Of a stretch of DNA of 64,000 nt, positions 17,522-26,171 are shown piece after piece. Each line of letters begins with the position of its first letter. Position 1 is the first letter of the stretch. This stretch comes from CAYNRE01 sp964399535. GTDB lineage: Bacteria > Planctomycetota > Planctomycetia > Pirellulales > CAYNRE01. The DNA is taken from positions 1 to 64,000 of the forward strand of contig CAYNRE010000041.1 in NCBI GenBank assembly GCA_964399535.1, written 5' to 3'. A model generated the notes under the pieces. It was not told the DNA's origin and did no database searches. It saw nothing but the letters and a program-made list of their open reading frames with translations. Both the position numbers and the translations under genes were made by a program.

Positions 17522-18466
17522 ATGGGCTTGTTCGATAAGTTCAAGCAGGGGCTGAAGAAGACCGTCCAACTGCTCAAGACCGACGTTCGCGACCTTTTCA
17601 AGAGCGAAGGGCGGTTGGTCGACGAAGAGTTTCTCGACGAGCTGTTGGCCGTATTGATCAAGACCGACATGGGGGTCAAATCGGCCACGGCCACCGTCGA
17701 AGAAGTGCGCACCGCGTTCCGCGGCCGGGTGGTGCATCTCGACGACCTGTTGGCCACGGTGAAACAGAAGCTCAAGGCCCTCATGGCCCAAAGCGAAGCT
17801 CCCATTCGCTTCGCCGACCAGGGCCCCACCGTCATCATGGTGGCCGGGGTGAACGGCTCGGGCAAAACCACGTCGATTGCCAAGCTGGCCCGAATGCTTC
17901 AGCAATCGGGCAAGACGGTGCTGCTCGGGGCGGGCGATACCTTCCGCGCGGCGGCCGTCGAGCAGCTTACCATCTGGTCGCAGCGGCTCGGGGTCGAGCT
18001 CGTGCGGGGCGACGCCGGGGCCGACCCGGCCAGCGTGGCCCATCGGGCCGTTACCGCCGCGGTCGAGCGGGGGATCGACGTGTGCATCGTCGATACGGCC
18101 GGCCGGCTGCAAACCCAGCAAAACCTGATGCAAGAACTGGGCAAAATCCACCGCGTTATCGGCAAGGTGCTGCCCGGGGCGCCGCAGGAAGTGTTGCTAG
18201 TGCTCGACGCCACGACGGGCCAAAACGGGATCAGCCAGGCAAAGCATTTTACCGACGCCGTGCAGTGCACCGGCATTGTGCTGGCCAAGCTCGACGGCAC
18301 CGCCAAAGGCGGAGTGGTGGTCGCCATTCGGCAACAAGTGGGGCTGCCGGTCAAATACGTGGGGGTGGGCGAGAAGCCCGAGGACCTGGCCCTGTTCAAT
18401 CCCGACGAGTTCTGCGAGGCGCTGTTCGCCGGGCTCGAACCCAGCCAGACGGCGGAACCGGCTTGA
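17522..18466 (+). CDS. ftsY: signal recognition particle receptor FtsY
   Basis: 314 residues from ATG 17522 (MGLFDKFKQGL, a typical FtsY N-terminus). It docks SRP-ribosome complexes at the membrane. The NG domain is complete: helical N domain ~1-95, G1 GVNGSGKTT (~109-117), DTFRAAAVEQL, G3 VDTAGRLQ, G4 LAKLDGTAKGG, and GVGEKPEDL near the end. There is no long acidic A domain, as in many non-enterobacterial FtsY proteins. The gene stands alone and is followed by a strong terminator at ~18.8 kb. Confidence 0.96.
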   Translation: MGLFDKFKQGLKKTVQLLKTDVRDLFKSEGRLVDEEFLDELLAVLIKTDMGVKSATATVEEVRTAFRGRVVHLDDLLATVKQKLKALMAQSEAPIRFADQGPTVIMVAGVNGSGKTTSIAKLARMLQQSGKTVLLGAGDTFRAAAVEQLTIWSQRLGVELVRGDAGADPASVAHRAVTAAVERGIDVCIVDTAGRLQTQQNLMQELGKIHRVIGKVLPGAPQEVLLVLDATTGQNGISQAKHFTDAVQCTGIVLAKLDGTAKGGVVVAIRQQVGLPVKYVGVGEKPEDLALFNPDEFCEALFAGLEPSQTAEPA

Positions 18467-18797
18467 TCGCTCGCCGGGGGCCGCATTCGGTGATTACCCG
18501 ACGCGCCCGCACCCAACTGGCCGTGCGCCCGCACCCATCTGGCAGTGGCCGGCTGCGGCCGTTCAACCCCGCCTTGAAGCCTGGGGCGCCTTGGCCGGGG
18601 CGAGCCTTTCGGGCCAGCGGCAGGACCGGTTTTGGCCCCAAGGCCGCGCGGCTTGGGGTTAAACCCGGCAAGAAGGTGCGATTTTCGGGCCTGAGCATGC
18701 GCAAGGCGGGCAAACTTTGCCGGCCGTTTGCGGCGCGCAGACGATTCGGCCGGGCGCGATCCTAGCTAGGTTGCGGTCGGCCATTTCGCGCCAATTG
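18467..18797. other. non-coding interval after ftsY
   Basis: GC-rich sequence with no supported gene. It ends at the terminator at 18798. Confidence 0.45.
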
Positions 18798-18843
18798 CTG
18801 CGGCCGCTTTCCGTGGCGTGACCGGTGCGGCCGCAGTTTTTTT
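18798..18843 (+). terminator. intrinsic terminator after ftsY
   Basis: Perfect 10-base arms CTGCGGCCGC (18798-18807) and GCGGCCGCAG (18827-18836) around a 19-base loop, then seven T residues. Confidence 0.85.
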
Positions 18844-19092
18844 GCAGCCGTCAAAGTCTGCCAGCGACCCCCCTCCACTTGGTAGCCCGATGCGAGTTCT
18901 TCGGCTTTTTCTGGTCAATCGGGTTCTGGAGGCGCGTCGATAGCAACTGTGACCGAGTGGCAGAGAGCGTCTGGCGGTCCTCCTGTCACGATGCGCGAGC
19001 ATCCCCTGTCGGACGAGCCTACCTACCCTCAGCGGGCCGTGCAGGAAGCCCGGCCCCACCCACGTCACTCTCAGGATCGGAGTACGGAAACC

Positions 19093-20610
19093 ATGCGAGT
19101 CTCTTTGTTGGCGATTGCCGTCGCCCTGCTGGGCTTCGTGCCCGCGGGTTCGGCATTAGCCCAAAACCGGACCACCACCGGCCTGAGGCAGCCGGCCTCG
19201 GTGACCCGGACCGCGTACGAATACGATAACTACTACGCCGAAGCCGAGTCGGAGGCGGAAGGCCAGACCGAATCGGCAGAGGGCGAGTCCTCGAGCCTGA
19301 GCGTTTCGCATCGCCTCGAGCGAGCCGCCGGCTGCTCGGACTCCTGCGCCGACGATTGCTGCGATGCTTGTGGCGACGCCTGCGGAGGCTGTTGCGGTGG
19401 CGGCGGCGGTGGCGCCGGCGCGGCTGCCGATGGTCCCGCGCGGTTGTTCGAGAACTTCACCCCGCTGGGAACCAACTTCTACGGTTGGACCTCGACCTAC
19501 TTCGTTTGGAACTGGAGCAACCCGGCCGACAACTTCAACGGTCCGGTGACCTGGCCCGACCGGGCGAATGAGTTGAACCTCGGCGAGTTGTACATGATCG
19601 CCGAGCGGCCCACCGACACCGGCGGTTACGGTTTCGACATGGGCTACCGTGTCGACACCGCCTACGGTACCTACTCGCGGTTCTACACGTCGGCCGGTTT
19701 GGAAGACCGCATCAACAAGTCGCAATCGTTCTACGGGTTGGCCCTGCCGAACCTGTACGCTCAAGCGCACTTGAATAACACCACCGTCAAGCTCGGCCAC
19801 TTCACCTCGCCGGTGGGCTACTTCGCGGTCGGTACCTACAACAACTTCTTCAACGTCCTGCCTTACACCTTCCAATACGGCGAGCCGTTTACCCACACGG
19901 GGTTCTTGGCTCAGCGCCCGGTGGGTGAGAAGCTGAGCGTGGGGGGTGGTTTGACCCGCGGTTGGGATAACTCGGGCAGCTTCAACCCGCACCTGGGTGC
20001 CATCGGTTTGGTGAGCCTGACGGGCCCCAACGACGGCAACCTGACGTGGTTCGGCAGCTTCGGCCAGGAGCCCAACTTCGGTCCCACGCGGCCGAACACC
20101 AATGGCGAGCCGGGCTTCAGCTTCCGCTACCTGCAATCGTTGGTTTGGATGCGCCAGCTCAACGATTCGTGGAACCTGGTCTTGCAGTCGGACTTGGGCT
20201 ATCAGAACGATGCCCTGGCCGATGGCAACGATGCCTACTGGTACGGTGCCAACAGCTACCTGTTCTACAAGTGGTCGTGTCGCACCGATTGGGGTGTCAA
20301 TATGGAATGGTTCCGCGACGAGGACGGGTTCCGCGTCGGCGGCTTCCTGCCCAACTTTGCCAACAACACCAACGGTGGACCGACCGAAACGCGCGGCCTG
20401 GCCGTGGCTCGTGGCGGATACGCCGGCGACTTCTACCGCTTCATGATCGGTCCGCGGTGGCGTTACACCGAGAACATCATCATCCGTCCGGCCTTGGCCC
20501 TGGACTGGTTTGATGGTGTCGCCACGAACCCCGGTGGTCTGAAGCCCTACGACGATGGCAACTCGAATCACCAGGGTATCCTGGCGACCGACGTGCTGAT
20601 CGTCTTCTAG
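19093..20610 (+). CDS. outer-membrane beta-barrel porin (BBP2/OmpL-like) with Cys-rich linker
   Basis: 505 residues from ATG 19093, preceded by GGAG and GGAAA motifs and beginning a signal peptide (VSLLAIAVALLGFVPAGSALA). Residues ~45-75 are Glu/Ser-rich; ~75-110 form a linker with eight cysteines in about 22 residues followed by a Gly run. From ~120 to the end alternating aromatic strands (NFYGWTSTYFVWNWSN, GYRVDTAYGTYSRFYTSAG, VKLGHFTSPVGYFAVGTYNN) are typical of the DUF1597 putative beta-barrel porin family. The terminal residue is Phe, as in outer-membrane proteins. The role is diffusion across the outer membrane; solute unknown. A strong terminator follows. Confidence 0.88.
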   Translation: MRVSLLAIAVALLGFVPAGSALAQNRTTTGLRQPASVTRTAYEYDNYYAEAESEAEGQTESAEGESSSLSVSHRLERAAGCSDSCADDCCDACGDACGGCCGGGGGGAGAAADGPARLFENFTPLGTNFYGWTSTYFVWNWSNPADNFNGPVTWPDRANELNLGELYMIAERPTDTGGYGFDMGYRVDTAYGTYSRFYTSAGLEDRINKSQSFYGLALPNLYAQAHLNNTTVKLGHFTSPVGYFAVGTYNNFFNVLPYTFQYGEPFTHTGFLAQRPVGEKLSVGGGLTRGWDNSGSFNPHLGAIGLVSLTGPNDGNLTWFGSFGQEPNFGPTRPNTNGEPGFSFRYLQSLVWMRQLNDSWNLVLQSDLGYQNDALADGNDAYWYGANSYLFYKWSCRTDWGVNMEWFRDEDGFRVGGFLPNFANNTNGGPTETRGLAVARGGYAGDFYRFMIGPRWRYTENIIIRPALALDWFDGVATNPGGLKPYDDGNSNHQGILATDVLIVF

Positions 20611-20645
20611 TCCGACAAGGCGCAAGCCAACAGGGACACGCAACC

Positions 20646-20691
20646 CGGGCGTCCTGCTCCCCACAGGGGTAGGACGCCCGGTTCTTTTTTT
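20646..20691 (+). terminator. intrinsic terminator after the porin gene
   Basis: Perfect arms CGGGCGTCCT (20646-20655) and AGGACGCCCG (20671-20680) with a 15-base loop, then GTTC and seven T residues. Confidence 0.9.
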
Positions 20692-20853
20692 CCGGCGTTC
20701 CGCCCGCTGCCACGGCTGGTCACGCTGCCTTGGCATTCCGTCCCGCGATGGGCCGCCGCGCCCGGCGTATTGCCGGGCCCCCCGGCGGGCCGACGTAGCG
20801 GGCCCCGTCCCCCGCCGGCACGGCCCTTGCGCGGGGCGCCCCCCTTGCTGCTT

Positions 20854-20872
20854 CAGTGCGCGACTGGCACTG
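20854..20872. promoter_or_regulatory. palindrome upstream of the amt sigma-54 promoter
   Basis: Perfect dyad CAGTGC, seven bases, GCACTG. It sits ~130-145 bases upstream of the sigma-54 promoter, the usual distance for an enhancer-binding protein. The half-site order is GTGC...GCAC, opposite to the NtrC consensus GCAC...GTGC, so an NtrC site is not claimed. Confidence 0.35.
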
Positions 20873-20999
20873 CTTGCCTAGCGGGCAAACCGAGCCGAGC
20901 GGGGGTGCCGACCAGCCTGCCAGAGCGAATCTTTGCCACGGCCTAAATCCAGGCTCTGCAAGGCGCTGCGCTGCCTGCGCCCGAATCCGCCAGCACGAT

Positions 21000-21015
21000 T
21001 GGCACGTTGCTTGCA
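21000..21015 (+). promoter_or_regulatory. sigma-54 (RpoN) promoter of amt
   Basis: TGGCACG (21000-21006), four bases, then TTGCA (21011-21015) match the -24/-12 consensus exactly, including spacing. The predicted transcript would start near 21027, about 113 bases before the amt ATG, on the correct strand. Ammonium transporter genes are classical RpoN/NtrC targets. Confidence 0.8.
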
Positions 21016-21139
21016 ATGCGAGCGAGATCGTGATCGCTGCGCAGTGCGGCGGCACAGCTCTAGGGCTGCGGTTCGGCGCGTGAGCGGCAGGCGGCGCTGA
21101 GCGGTGGTACTTTTCTCCTCCTTCTGGAAAGGCGTGGCA

Positions 21140-22726
21140 ATGCGATTTCGCAGGCGAAATTGCCAACCCGCTTGGGTTCTGGCGCTGGTGGCGTGTGCGG
21201 GTGTGACGACGAATCTGGCTTGGGTCAGCCTGGCCCGTGCGCAAGAGGCGGAAGCAGCCGTGGCGGCCGTCCCCGCCGAGGTGGAAGTGGAAGCGGTTGA
21301 AACCGAGGTTGTGGTCGAGGAAGAGGCCGCCAAACCTTGGAGCGAATTGTCGCTCGAGGAAAAGGTCGAGTTGCTCGGCACGGCCTCGCTCAAGGTTGAC
21401 GATACCGGAGGCGTGACCAGCTCGATTTATGCCGACGCCGACACCCTCTGGACCTGTCTGGCGGCGTTCCTGGTCTTCTGGATGCAAGCCGGTTTCGCGG
21501 CCGTCGAGTGTGGTTTCACTCGGGCCAAGAACGCCTGCAATATCATCATGAAGAACCTGCTCGACTTCGCCATCGGGACGATCGCCTATTGGGTGGTGGG
21601 CTTCGGTCTGATGTTCGGCACCGCGGCGGGCGTGGGGCTGATCGGCACCGACAACTTCCTCGTCGAGCCCGATGGCAGCTTCGATTGGGCCTTTCTGATC
21701 TTTCAGACGGTGTTCGCCGCCACGGCCGCCACGATCGTCTCAGGGGCCATGGCCGAGCGGACCAAGTTCGTCTCGTACCTGGTGTACTCCGCCGCGATCA
21801 CACTGTTCGTCTATCCCATCTTCGGATGTTGGGCCTGGAATAGCCTGTACGGCGCCACGGAAACCTCGGGCTGGCTCGAGGGAATGGGCTTTCTCGACTT
21901 CGCCGGTTCGACCGTGGTGCACTCGATCGGCGGCTGGGCAGCCTTGGCGGGTGCGATCGTGATCGGTCCTCGCTTGGGCAAGTACGTCAATGGCAAGGTC
22001 ATGGCCATTCCGGGGCACAACATTCCGCTGGCTGCCCTGGGTGTGTTCATTCTCTGGTTGGGGTGGTTCGGGTTTAATCCCGGCAGCACCACGGCCGTCG
22101 GCAACGGTAGCTTTGCCTTCATCGCGGTGACGACCAACATGGCGGGCGCCGGCGGCTGTTTGGGCGCCCTGGCCACGGCCTGGATCTGGTTCAAGAAGCC
22201 CGATCCTTCGTTCGCCCTCAACGGGGTGCTGGCCGGCCTGGTGGCCATTACGGCCGGCTGCAACGTGATTCCCGTGCCCTATGCCCTGTTGACGGGCTTT
22301 CTGGCCGGCATCTTGGTGGTTTTCTCCTGCGTGTTGATCGACCGAATGAAGATCGACGACCCGGTGGGGGCCATCTCGGTCCACGGCGTGTGCGGTGCCT
22401 TCGGCACGCTCTGCGTCGGGCTGTTCGGTGCCGACTTTGGGCTGGTCCACGGCGGCGGCGCCGGCCAATTGATTACGCAAGCGATTGGCGTCGGCTCGGC
22501 CTTCGCCTGGTCGTTCAGCGTCAGCATGGTGATCTTCCTGCTGATCAAGTTCACGCTCGGACTGCGTTGCTCGGAGGAAGAGGAAGTCAACGGGCTCGAT
22601 GTCACCGAGCATGGCATGGCAGCCTACCCGCCGCAGTTCACGGCCGACCCCGTGTTCCACGGCGCCGGTGGCCCGGGCCAGGCTGGCGGCCACCCGGTTA
22701 CCGGTCAGGTGGCCACGGCCGGCTGA
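21140..22726 (+). CDS. amt: ammonium transporter Amt
   Basis: 528 residues from ATG 21140 (GGAAAGG upstream). A signal peptide (~1-34, WVLALVACAGVTTNLAWVSLARA) is followed by an acidic Glu/Val linker (~35-90) before the first transmembrane helix, which is longer than the short leader of enterobacterial AmtB. The pore region is canonical: GFAAVECGFTRAKN, GAMAERTKF, VVHSIGGWAALAGAIVIGPR with the first conduction His, and GAISVHGVCGAFGTL with the second. About 11 helices. The C-terminal tail (~60 residues) binds P-II in this family; it ends in Gly/Pro-rich sequence. Control is by the upstream sigma-54 promoter; a P-II gene follows. Confidence 0.96.
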   Translation: MRFRRRNCQPAWVLALVACAGVTTNLAWVSLARAQEAEAAVAAVPAEVEVEAVETEVVVEEEAAKPWSELSLEEKVELLGTASLKVDDTGGVTSSIYADADTLWTCLAAFLVFWMQAGFAAVECGFTRAKNACNIIMKNLLDFAIGTIAYWVVGFGLMFGTAAGVGLIGTDNFLVEPDGSFDWAFLIFQTVFAATAATIVSGAMAERTKFVSYLVYSAAITLFVYPIFGCWAWNSLYGATETSGWLEGMGFLDFAGSTVVHSIGGWAALAGAIVIGPRLGKYVNGKVMAIPGHNIPLAALGVFILWLGWFGFNPGSTTAVGNGSFAFIAVTTNMAGAGGCLGALATAWIWFKKPDPSFALNGVLAGLVAITAGCNVIPVPYALLTGFLAGILVVFSCVLIDRMKIDDPVGAISVHGVCGAFGTLCVGLFGADFGLVHGGGAGQLITQAIGVGSAFAWSFSVSMVIFLLIKFTLGLRCSEEEEVNGLDVTEHGMAAYPPQFTADPVFHGAGGPGQAGGHPVTGQVATAG

Positions 22727-23020
22727 TCCGAGTCTGGTGTTTCGAGAGTCAACAAGGGTTTCGGTTCGGGTCTCGCAACGTCCACCGCCGGTGGAAGGCT
22801 TGCTCGAAAGAGGGGAGACACCCAAACCCAGGAAACGGCGAGGTATCACGGGCTGTCGTCGGGGCAGCCTCGTTGGAAGCCGCGAGCTAGGGATGCCGGC
22901 AGACCATTCCTAATTCGGGCGCGGTGGCCCGTGGTACCTCGTTTTTCAAATCATTGCCCGGTTCACATCGCGGAATCGCGGGCCAAAGCCGATGGCCCGG
23001 GTTTCGACCTGGTCCAGAAG
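22727..23020. other. non-coding interval between amt and the P-II terminator
   Basis: No supported gene and no second sigma-54 promoter found by eye. It separates amt from the terminator at 23021. Confidence 0.45.
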
Positions 23021-23084
23021 GATGCCCCAATGGCTCGGAGTGGTTGTACCGCCTGCACCACCCGAGCCGGGGCATCTTTTTTTT
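23021..23084 (+). terminator. long intrinsic terminator between amt and the P-II gene
   Basis: Arms GATGCCCC (23021-23028) and GGGGCATC enclose a second pairing GGCTCG with CGAGCC; eight T residues follow (23077-23084). It lies ~295 bases after amt and 175 before the P-II start, so the two genes may be separate transcripts or the terminator may be a regulated leader. Confidence 0.88.
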
Positions 23085-23258
23085 CGCGCCACCGGTAATT
23101 CCGCCGGCGGGGCTCTTCGGCCGCCATTTCCGACCGCGGCCGGAAATGCCGGCGCCTCGCAACCCGGGCTGAGCCCCTGGCCTTTGCCGGTCGACTTGCA
23201 GCGTAGCCCGGAACCGGGCTACGATCTGGGGACGCAACGCCAGGAGACCCTGTCCGCC

Positions 23259-23606
23259 ATGAAGCTGATCATCGCCATCATTCAGCCCAGCAAGCTGGAA
23301 GCCGTGAAGGCCGCCCTGACCGAGGTGGAAGTATTTCGCCTGACGGTAATGGACGTGCAGGGGTTCGGGCGTCAGAAGGGGCAGACCGAGGTTTACCGCG
23401 GCCACGAATTGACCGTGAACCTGACGCGCAAAGTGCAGTTGCAGATCGCGGTCAACGAGGATTTCGTCGAGCCCACGGTCGAGGCCATCATCAAGGGGGG
23501 CCGCAGCGGCAAGGCCGGCGAAATCGGCGATGGCAAAATCTTTGTGCTGCCGCTGGAAGACTGCATCCGCATCCGCACCGGTGAACGCGGCACCGAGGCG
23601 ATTTAG
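23259..23606 (+). CDS. P-II nitrogen regulatory protein
   Basis: 115 residues, about the usual size. P-II proteins sense 2-oxoglutarate and ATP/ADP and gate Amt channels. MKLIIAIIQPSKLEAVKAAL and the T-loop GFGRQKGQTEVYRGHEL are typical, with IGDGKIFVLPLEDCIRIRTGE at the nucleotide site. Position 51 of the T-loop, the tyrosine uridylylated in enterobacterial P-II, is Leu here; Tyr46 is kept, and position 49 (serine phosphorylated in cyanobacteria) is His. Between VEAIIKGG and IGDGK there is a short extra stretch (RSGKAGE). Whether it is GlnB- or GlnK-like cannot be settled; the amt neighbour favours GlnK. Confidence 0.95.
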   Translation: MKLIIAIIQPSKLEAVKAALTEVEVFRLTVMDVQGFGRQKGQTEVYRGHELTVNLTRKVQLQIAVNEDFVEPTVEAIIKGGRSGKAGEIGDGKIFVLPLEDCIRIRTGERGTEAI

Positions 23607-23716
23607 CGCCGCCTTGCTCGCGTTAGGCCGAACGCGGCCCGCAAAACCAGCGCGGGGCAGTCGGTTTGCCGATCCTCGTTGTGGCAATCCCTCGGCTCGG
23701 CGCTTGGCGAGGTCGG

Positions 23717-23752
23717 AATATGCCACGACGGCATATTTCAACAGACTGTTGG
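23717..23752. repeat. short palindromic repeat, also near 27.1 kb
   Basis: A stem AATATGCC (23717-23724), loop ACGAC, stem GGCATATT (23730-23737), followed by TC-N-ACAGACTG. The same block recurs at 27112-27151 with a decayed stem. It sits in the gap between the P-II and tatC genes. Confidence 0.7.
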
Positions 23753-23765
23753 TCCTGGGCGCGGC

Positions 23766-24806
23766 CTACTGGTCTTCGGCCGAGCGCGGCCAGAATTTGC
23801 ACATGGCGATGCCCACGAAGTACAGCACGCTCAACGGCACCGCCATCAGCACCATGCTGTAGGGGTCGCTTGGCGTGAGCACCATGCTGACGGCGAAAAT
23901 GACCAGGATGGAAACCCGCCACTTGGACAGGTACGTGGCTACGTCGAAAACGCCGATCCGCTCGAGAAACAGCATGACCAGCGGCAATTGAAAGCTGATT
24001 CCAAACCCCAAGGGCAAAATCAGCACGAAGCTCAGCCATTCGCTGATCCGCGGTTCCGGATCGAAGCCCAGCCAGCGATTGTAGGTGAGCAGAAAGCCCA
24101 GCACCGGCTCGAACACGAAGAAGAAGGCGGTCGCGGCCCCCAGTAAGAACAACCCCAGACTGGCGGGCAGGAAAACATACACGTAGCGCCGCTCGTGCGG
24201 ATAAAGCCCGGCCGCCACGAAGGTCCACAGCCACCAGAAAACCCAGGGGCTCGACAGCACGGCCCCGGCCAACAGGGCGGCCTTGATGTAGATCAGAAAG
24301 CCTTCCTGAAAGTTCAGAGCCTTGGCCCGCACCCGGGAGTCGTCTTCCACGCTGTGCCAAATTCGCAGCGGCACCAGCCTGGGTTCAGCCTGGCCGGCGG
24401 CGGGGGCCGCGGGGACCGCCTGGCCCGGCCCGGCAAGCGTTTTGGGGTCGAGCCCCAGGGCCCGTGCCAGTTCCTCGGGCTCGACATACACCTGGTCGAA
24501 AAGCCGCTCTCGGCTCGCGATAAAGTCGGCAATTTGCTCGTCGCTGAGCGGGGTCGGGCTGTCGCCTTCGGTTCCCTGCTGGTACCGCTCGACCGACAAT
24601 TGCGCGTAGTAGTCCTCCAGGGCCCGCTCCATTGGATACTGGATCCAGCGGACCACCTGACGGCCGATCACCAGCCCGATTCCAAACCCCACCAGCAGCC
24701 CGATGAGGGCCATGAACAGACAATGACGCAACTCTTCGAGGTGTTCCCCGAAGGTCATCGTCGAGTCGCGGAACAGGTCTTCGTCGGGGGTGCGCGGCGA
24801 GGGCAT
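23766..24806 (-). CDS. tatC: Tat protein translocase subunit TatC
   Basis: 346 residues from ATG 24806, against ~250-260 typical. TatC recognises twin-arginine signals. The N-terminal FGEHLEELRHCL carries the conserved Glu; YPHERRYVYVFLP the second conserved Glu; six membrane segments follow the usual order, ending near VLMAVPLSVLYFVGIAMCKF. The first periplasmic loop, between QYPMERALEDYY and NFQEGFLIYIKAALL, is about 110 residues instead of ~25, with an Ala/Pro/Gly-rich part. A substrate in the window is the Tat-signal oxidoreductase at 61.1 kb. tatA/B are not present. Confidence 0.94.
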   Translation of the reverse strand: MPSPRTPDEDLFRDSTMTFGEHLEELRHCLFMALIGLLVGFGIGLVIGRQVVRWIQYPMERALEDYYAQLSVERYQQGTEGDSPTPLSDEQIADFIASRERLFDQVYVEPEELARALGLDPKTLAGPGQAVPAAPAAGQAEPRLVPLRIWHSVEDDSRVRAKALNFQEGFLIYIKAALLAGAVLSSPWVFWWLWTFVAAGLYPHERRYVYVFLPASLGLFLLGAATAFFFVFEPVLGFLLTYNRWLGFDPEPRISEWLSFVLILPLGFGISFQLPLVMLFLERIGVFDVATYLSKWRVSILVIFAVSMVLTPSDPYSMVLMAVPLSVLYFVGIAMCKFWPRSAEDQ

Positions 24807-25169
24807 CAACTCGGGTCCAGCGGCCCGGGGGGATCCGCCGGGGCAAGCATCAGGTAGGAAACCAACCGAGCATAACAACCAGCCCAGCGGGCCACAAACC
24901 CGTGGCCGCGCCTGGCCGACCTTGCCCGCCTGGGCTTGGGCCATGGGGGCGGGGGCGGGACCGGCTCTGGCGAAAACGGCCGCCCGACTTTGGCCCCGGG
25001 GCGACTTGCTCTTGGCACGCACCGGTCCGGGCGCGCATGATGGCGCTGGCCCCCTTTCCAAGGGTAACCGCTCGCGGCCAGCCACCCACCCCGAACCGGC
25101 GCGTTGGACGCCGGGCGAGAAAACGCTCGACCGATAAGGTCGCGACGTGCTCTGCCGATTGGGCTTTGC
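24807..25169. other. divergent intergenic region, tatC and manA
   Basis: 363 GC-rich bases between divergent genes, so promoters in both directions are expected. I see no clear -35/-10 pair or palindrome. Confidence 0.45.
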
Positions 25170-26171
25170 ATGAGTCTTCCGGAACCAGGACCGCTTCGTT
25201 TTCGGCCGCTGCTGCGCCGCTATGTATGGGGCGGGCGGCGGCTGGGCACGCTGCTGCGCAAGCCCACCGGCGAGGAGCCCTGTGCCGAGAGCTGGGAGTT
25301 TTGCGACCGGGGCGCGGATCAAACCCGGCTCGCCCCTGGTTTTCTGGCGGGCCAAACGCTGGGCAACCTGGTTCAAGAAAATGGCCGCTGGTTGCTCGGC
25401 CGGCACCATCCACGGCCGCGCTTTCCGTTGCTCCTGAAGTTCCTCGACGCCGCCTCGCGGCTTTCGTTGCAAGTGCACCCCGACGATGCCCGCGCGGCCC
25501 GGCTCGTGCCGCCCGACTGTGGCAAGACCGAAGCCTGGTACGTGCTCGAGGCCGACCCAGGCAGCGTGATTTTCGCCGGCTTGAAGCCCACCTTCGATCG
25601 AGCGGCGCTGGCGCGCCGGCTGGATGAAGGCAACGTCGAGTCTTGCCTGGCGCGCTTCGAGCCCCGGCCGGGCGACTGCTACTTTCTACCCTCGGGTATG
25701 GTTCACGCCCTGGGGGGCGGGCTGTTGATCGCCGAATTGCAACAGCCCAGCGATGTGACCTATCGGCTCTGGGATTGGGGCCGGCTGGGGCCCGATGGCC
25801 AACCGCGGCCGCTCCACGTCGCGGCGGGGCTCGAGGCCATCGACGACACGTTGGGGCCGGCCAGCGTGCGGGGCGCGACGAACGGCGCGGCCGATTCCAG
25901 CCAAGCGAGTTCGAATCGAACGACACTCATTCGCTGCCCGCAGTTCGTCTGGGATCGCTGGACGGTTGGCCAGCCCGCCGAGCTGGTTGTCGACGACCGC
26001 TGTCACCTGTTGGCCGTGGTGCAAGGAGCTGTCGAGCTCCCCGAGTTTCCCAGGGTTGGCCGGCTCGAGCGGGGTGATACGCTGCTTGTGCCCGCCGCGT
26101 TGTCGCGAATGAGTTTGGTACCCGCCGCCGCGAGCGACTCCGCGGTGGTGCTCGATGCTTACCTGCCCTGA
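25170..26171 (+). CDS. manA: type I mannose-6-phosphate isomerase
   Basis: 333 residues from ATG 25170. It interconverts fructose-6-phosphate and mannose-6-phosphate, feeding GDP-mannose and, through the heptose route, polysaccharide synthesis. Zinc ligands are visible: LSLQVHPDD (Gln101, His103), GKTEAWYV (Glu121) and SGMVHALGGG (His179). The length and GADQTRLAPGFLAG-type lid match the short Bacillus-type ManA rather than the longer enterobacterial form. A cupin-like C-terminal domain follows from ~235. Confidence 0.93.
   Translation: MSLPEPGPLRFRPLLRRYVWGGRRLGTLLRKPTGEEPCAESWEFCDRGADQTRLAPGFLAGQTLGNLVQENGRWLLGRHHPRPRFPLLLKFLDAASRLSLQVHPDDARAARLVPPDCGKTEAWYVLEADPGSVIFAGLKPTFDRAALARRLDEGNVESCLARFEPRPGDCYFLPSGMVHALGGGLLIAELQQPSDVTYRLWDWGRLGPDGQPRPLHVAAGLEAIDDTLGPASVRGATNGAADSSQASSNRTTLIRCPQFVWDRWTVGQPAELVVDDRCHLLAVVQGAVELPEFPRVGRLERGDTLLVPAALSRMSLVPAAASDSAVVLDAYLP

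Noticed and set aside
19156..20736. Long minus-strand frame opposite the porin gene
   Set aside because: The translation is Val/Arg/Gly-rich without domain signals, while the plus strand encodes a complete porin with signal peptide and terminator.
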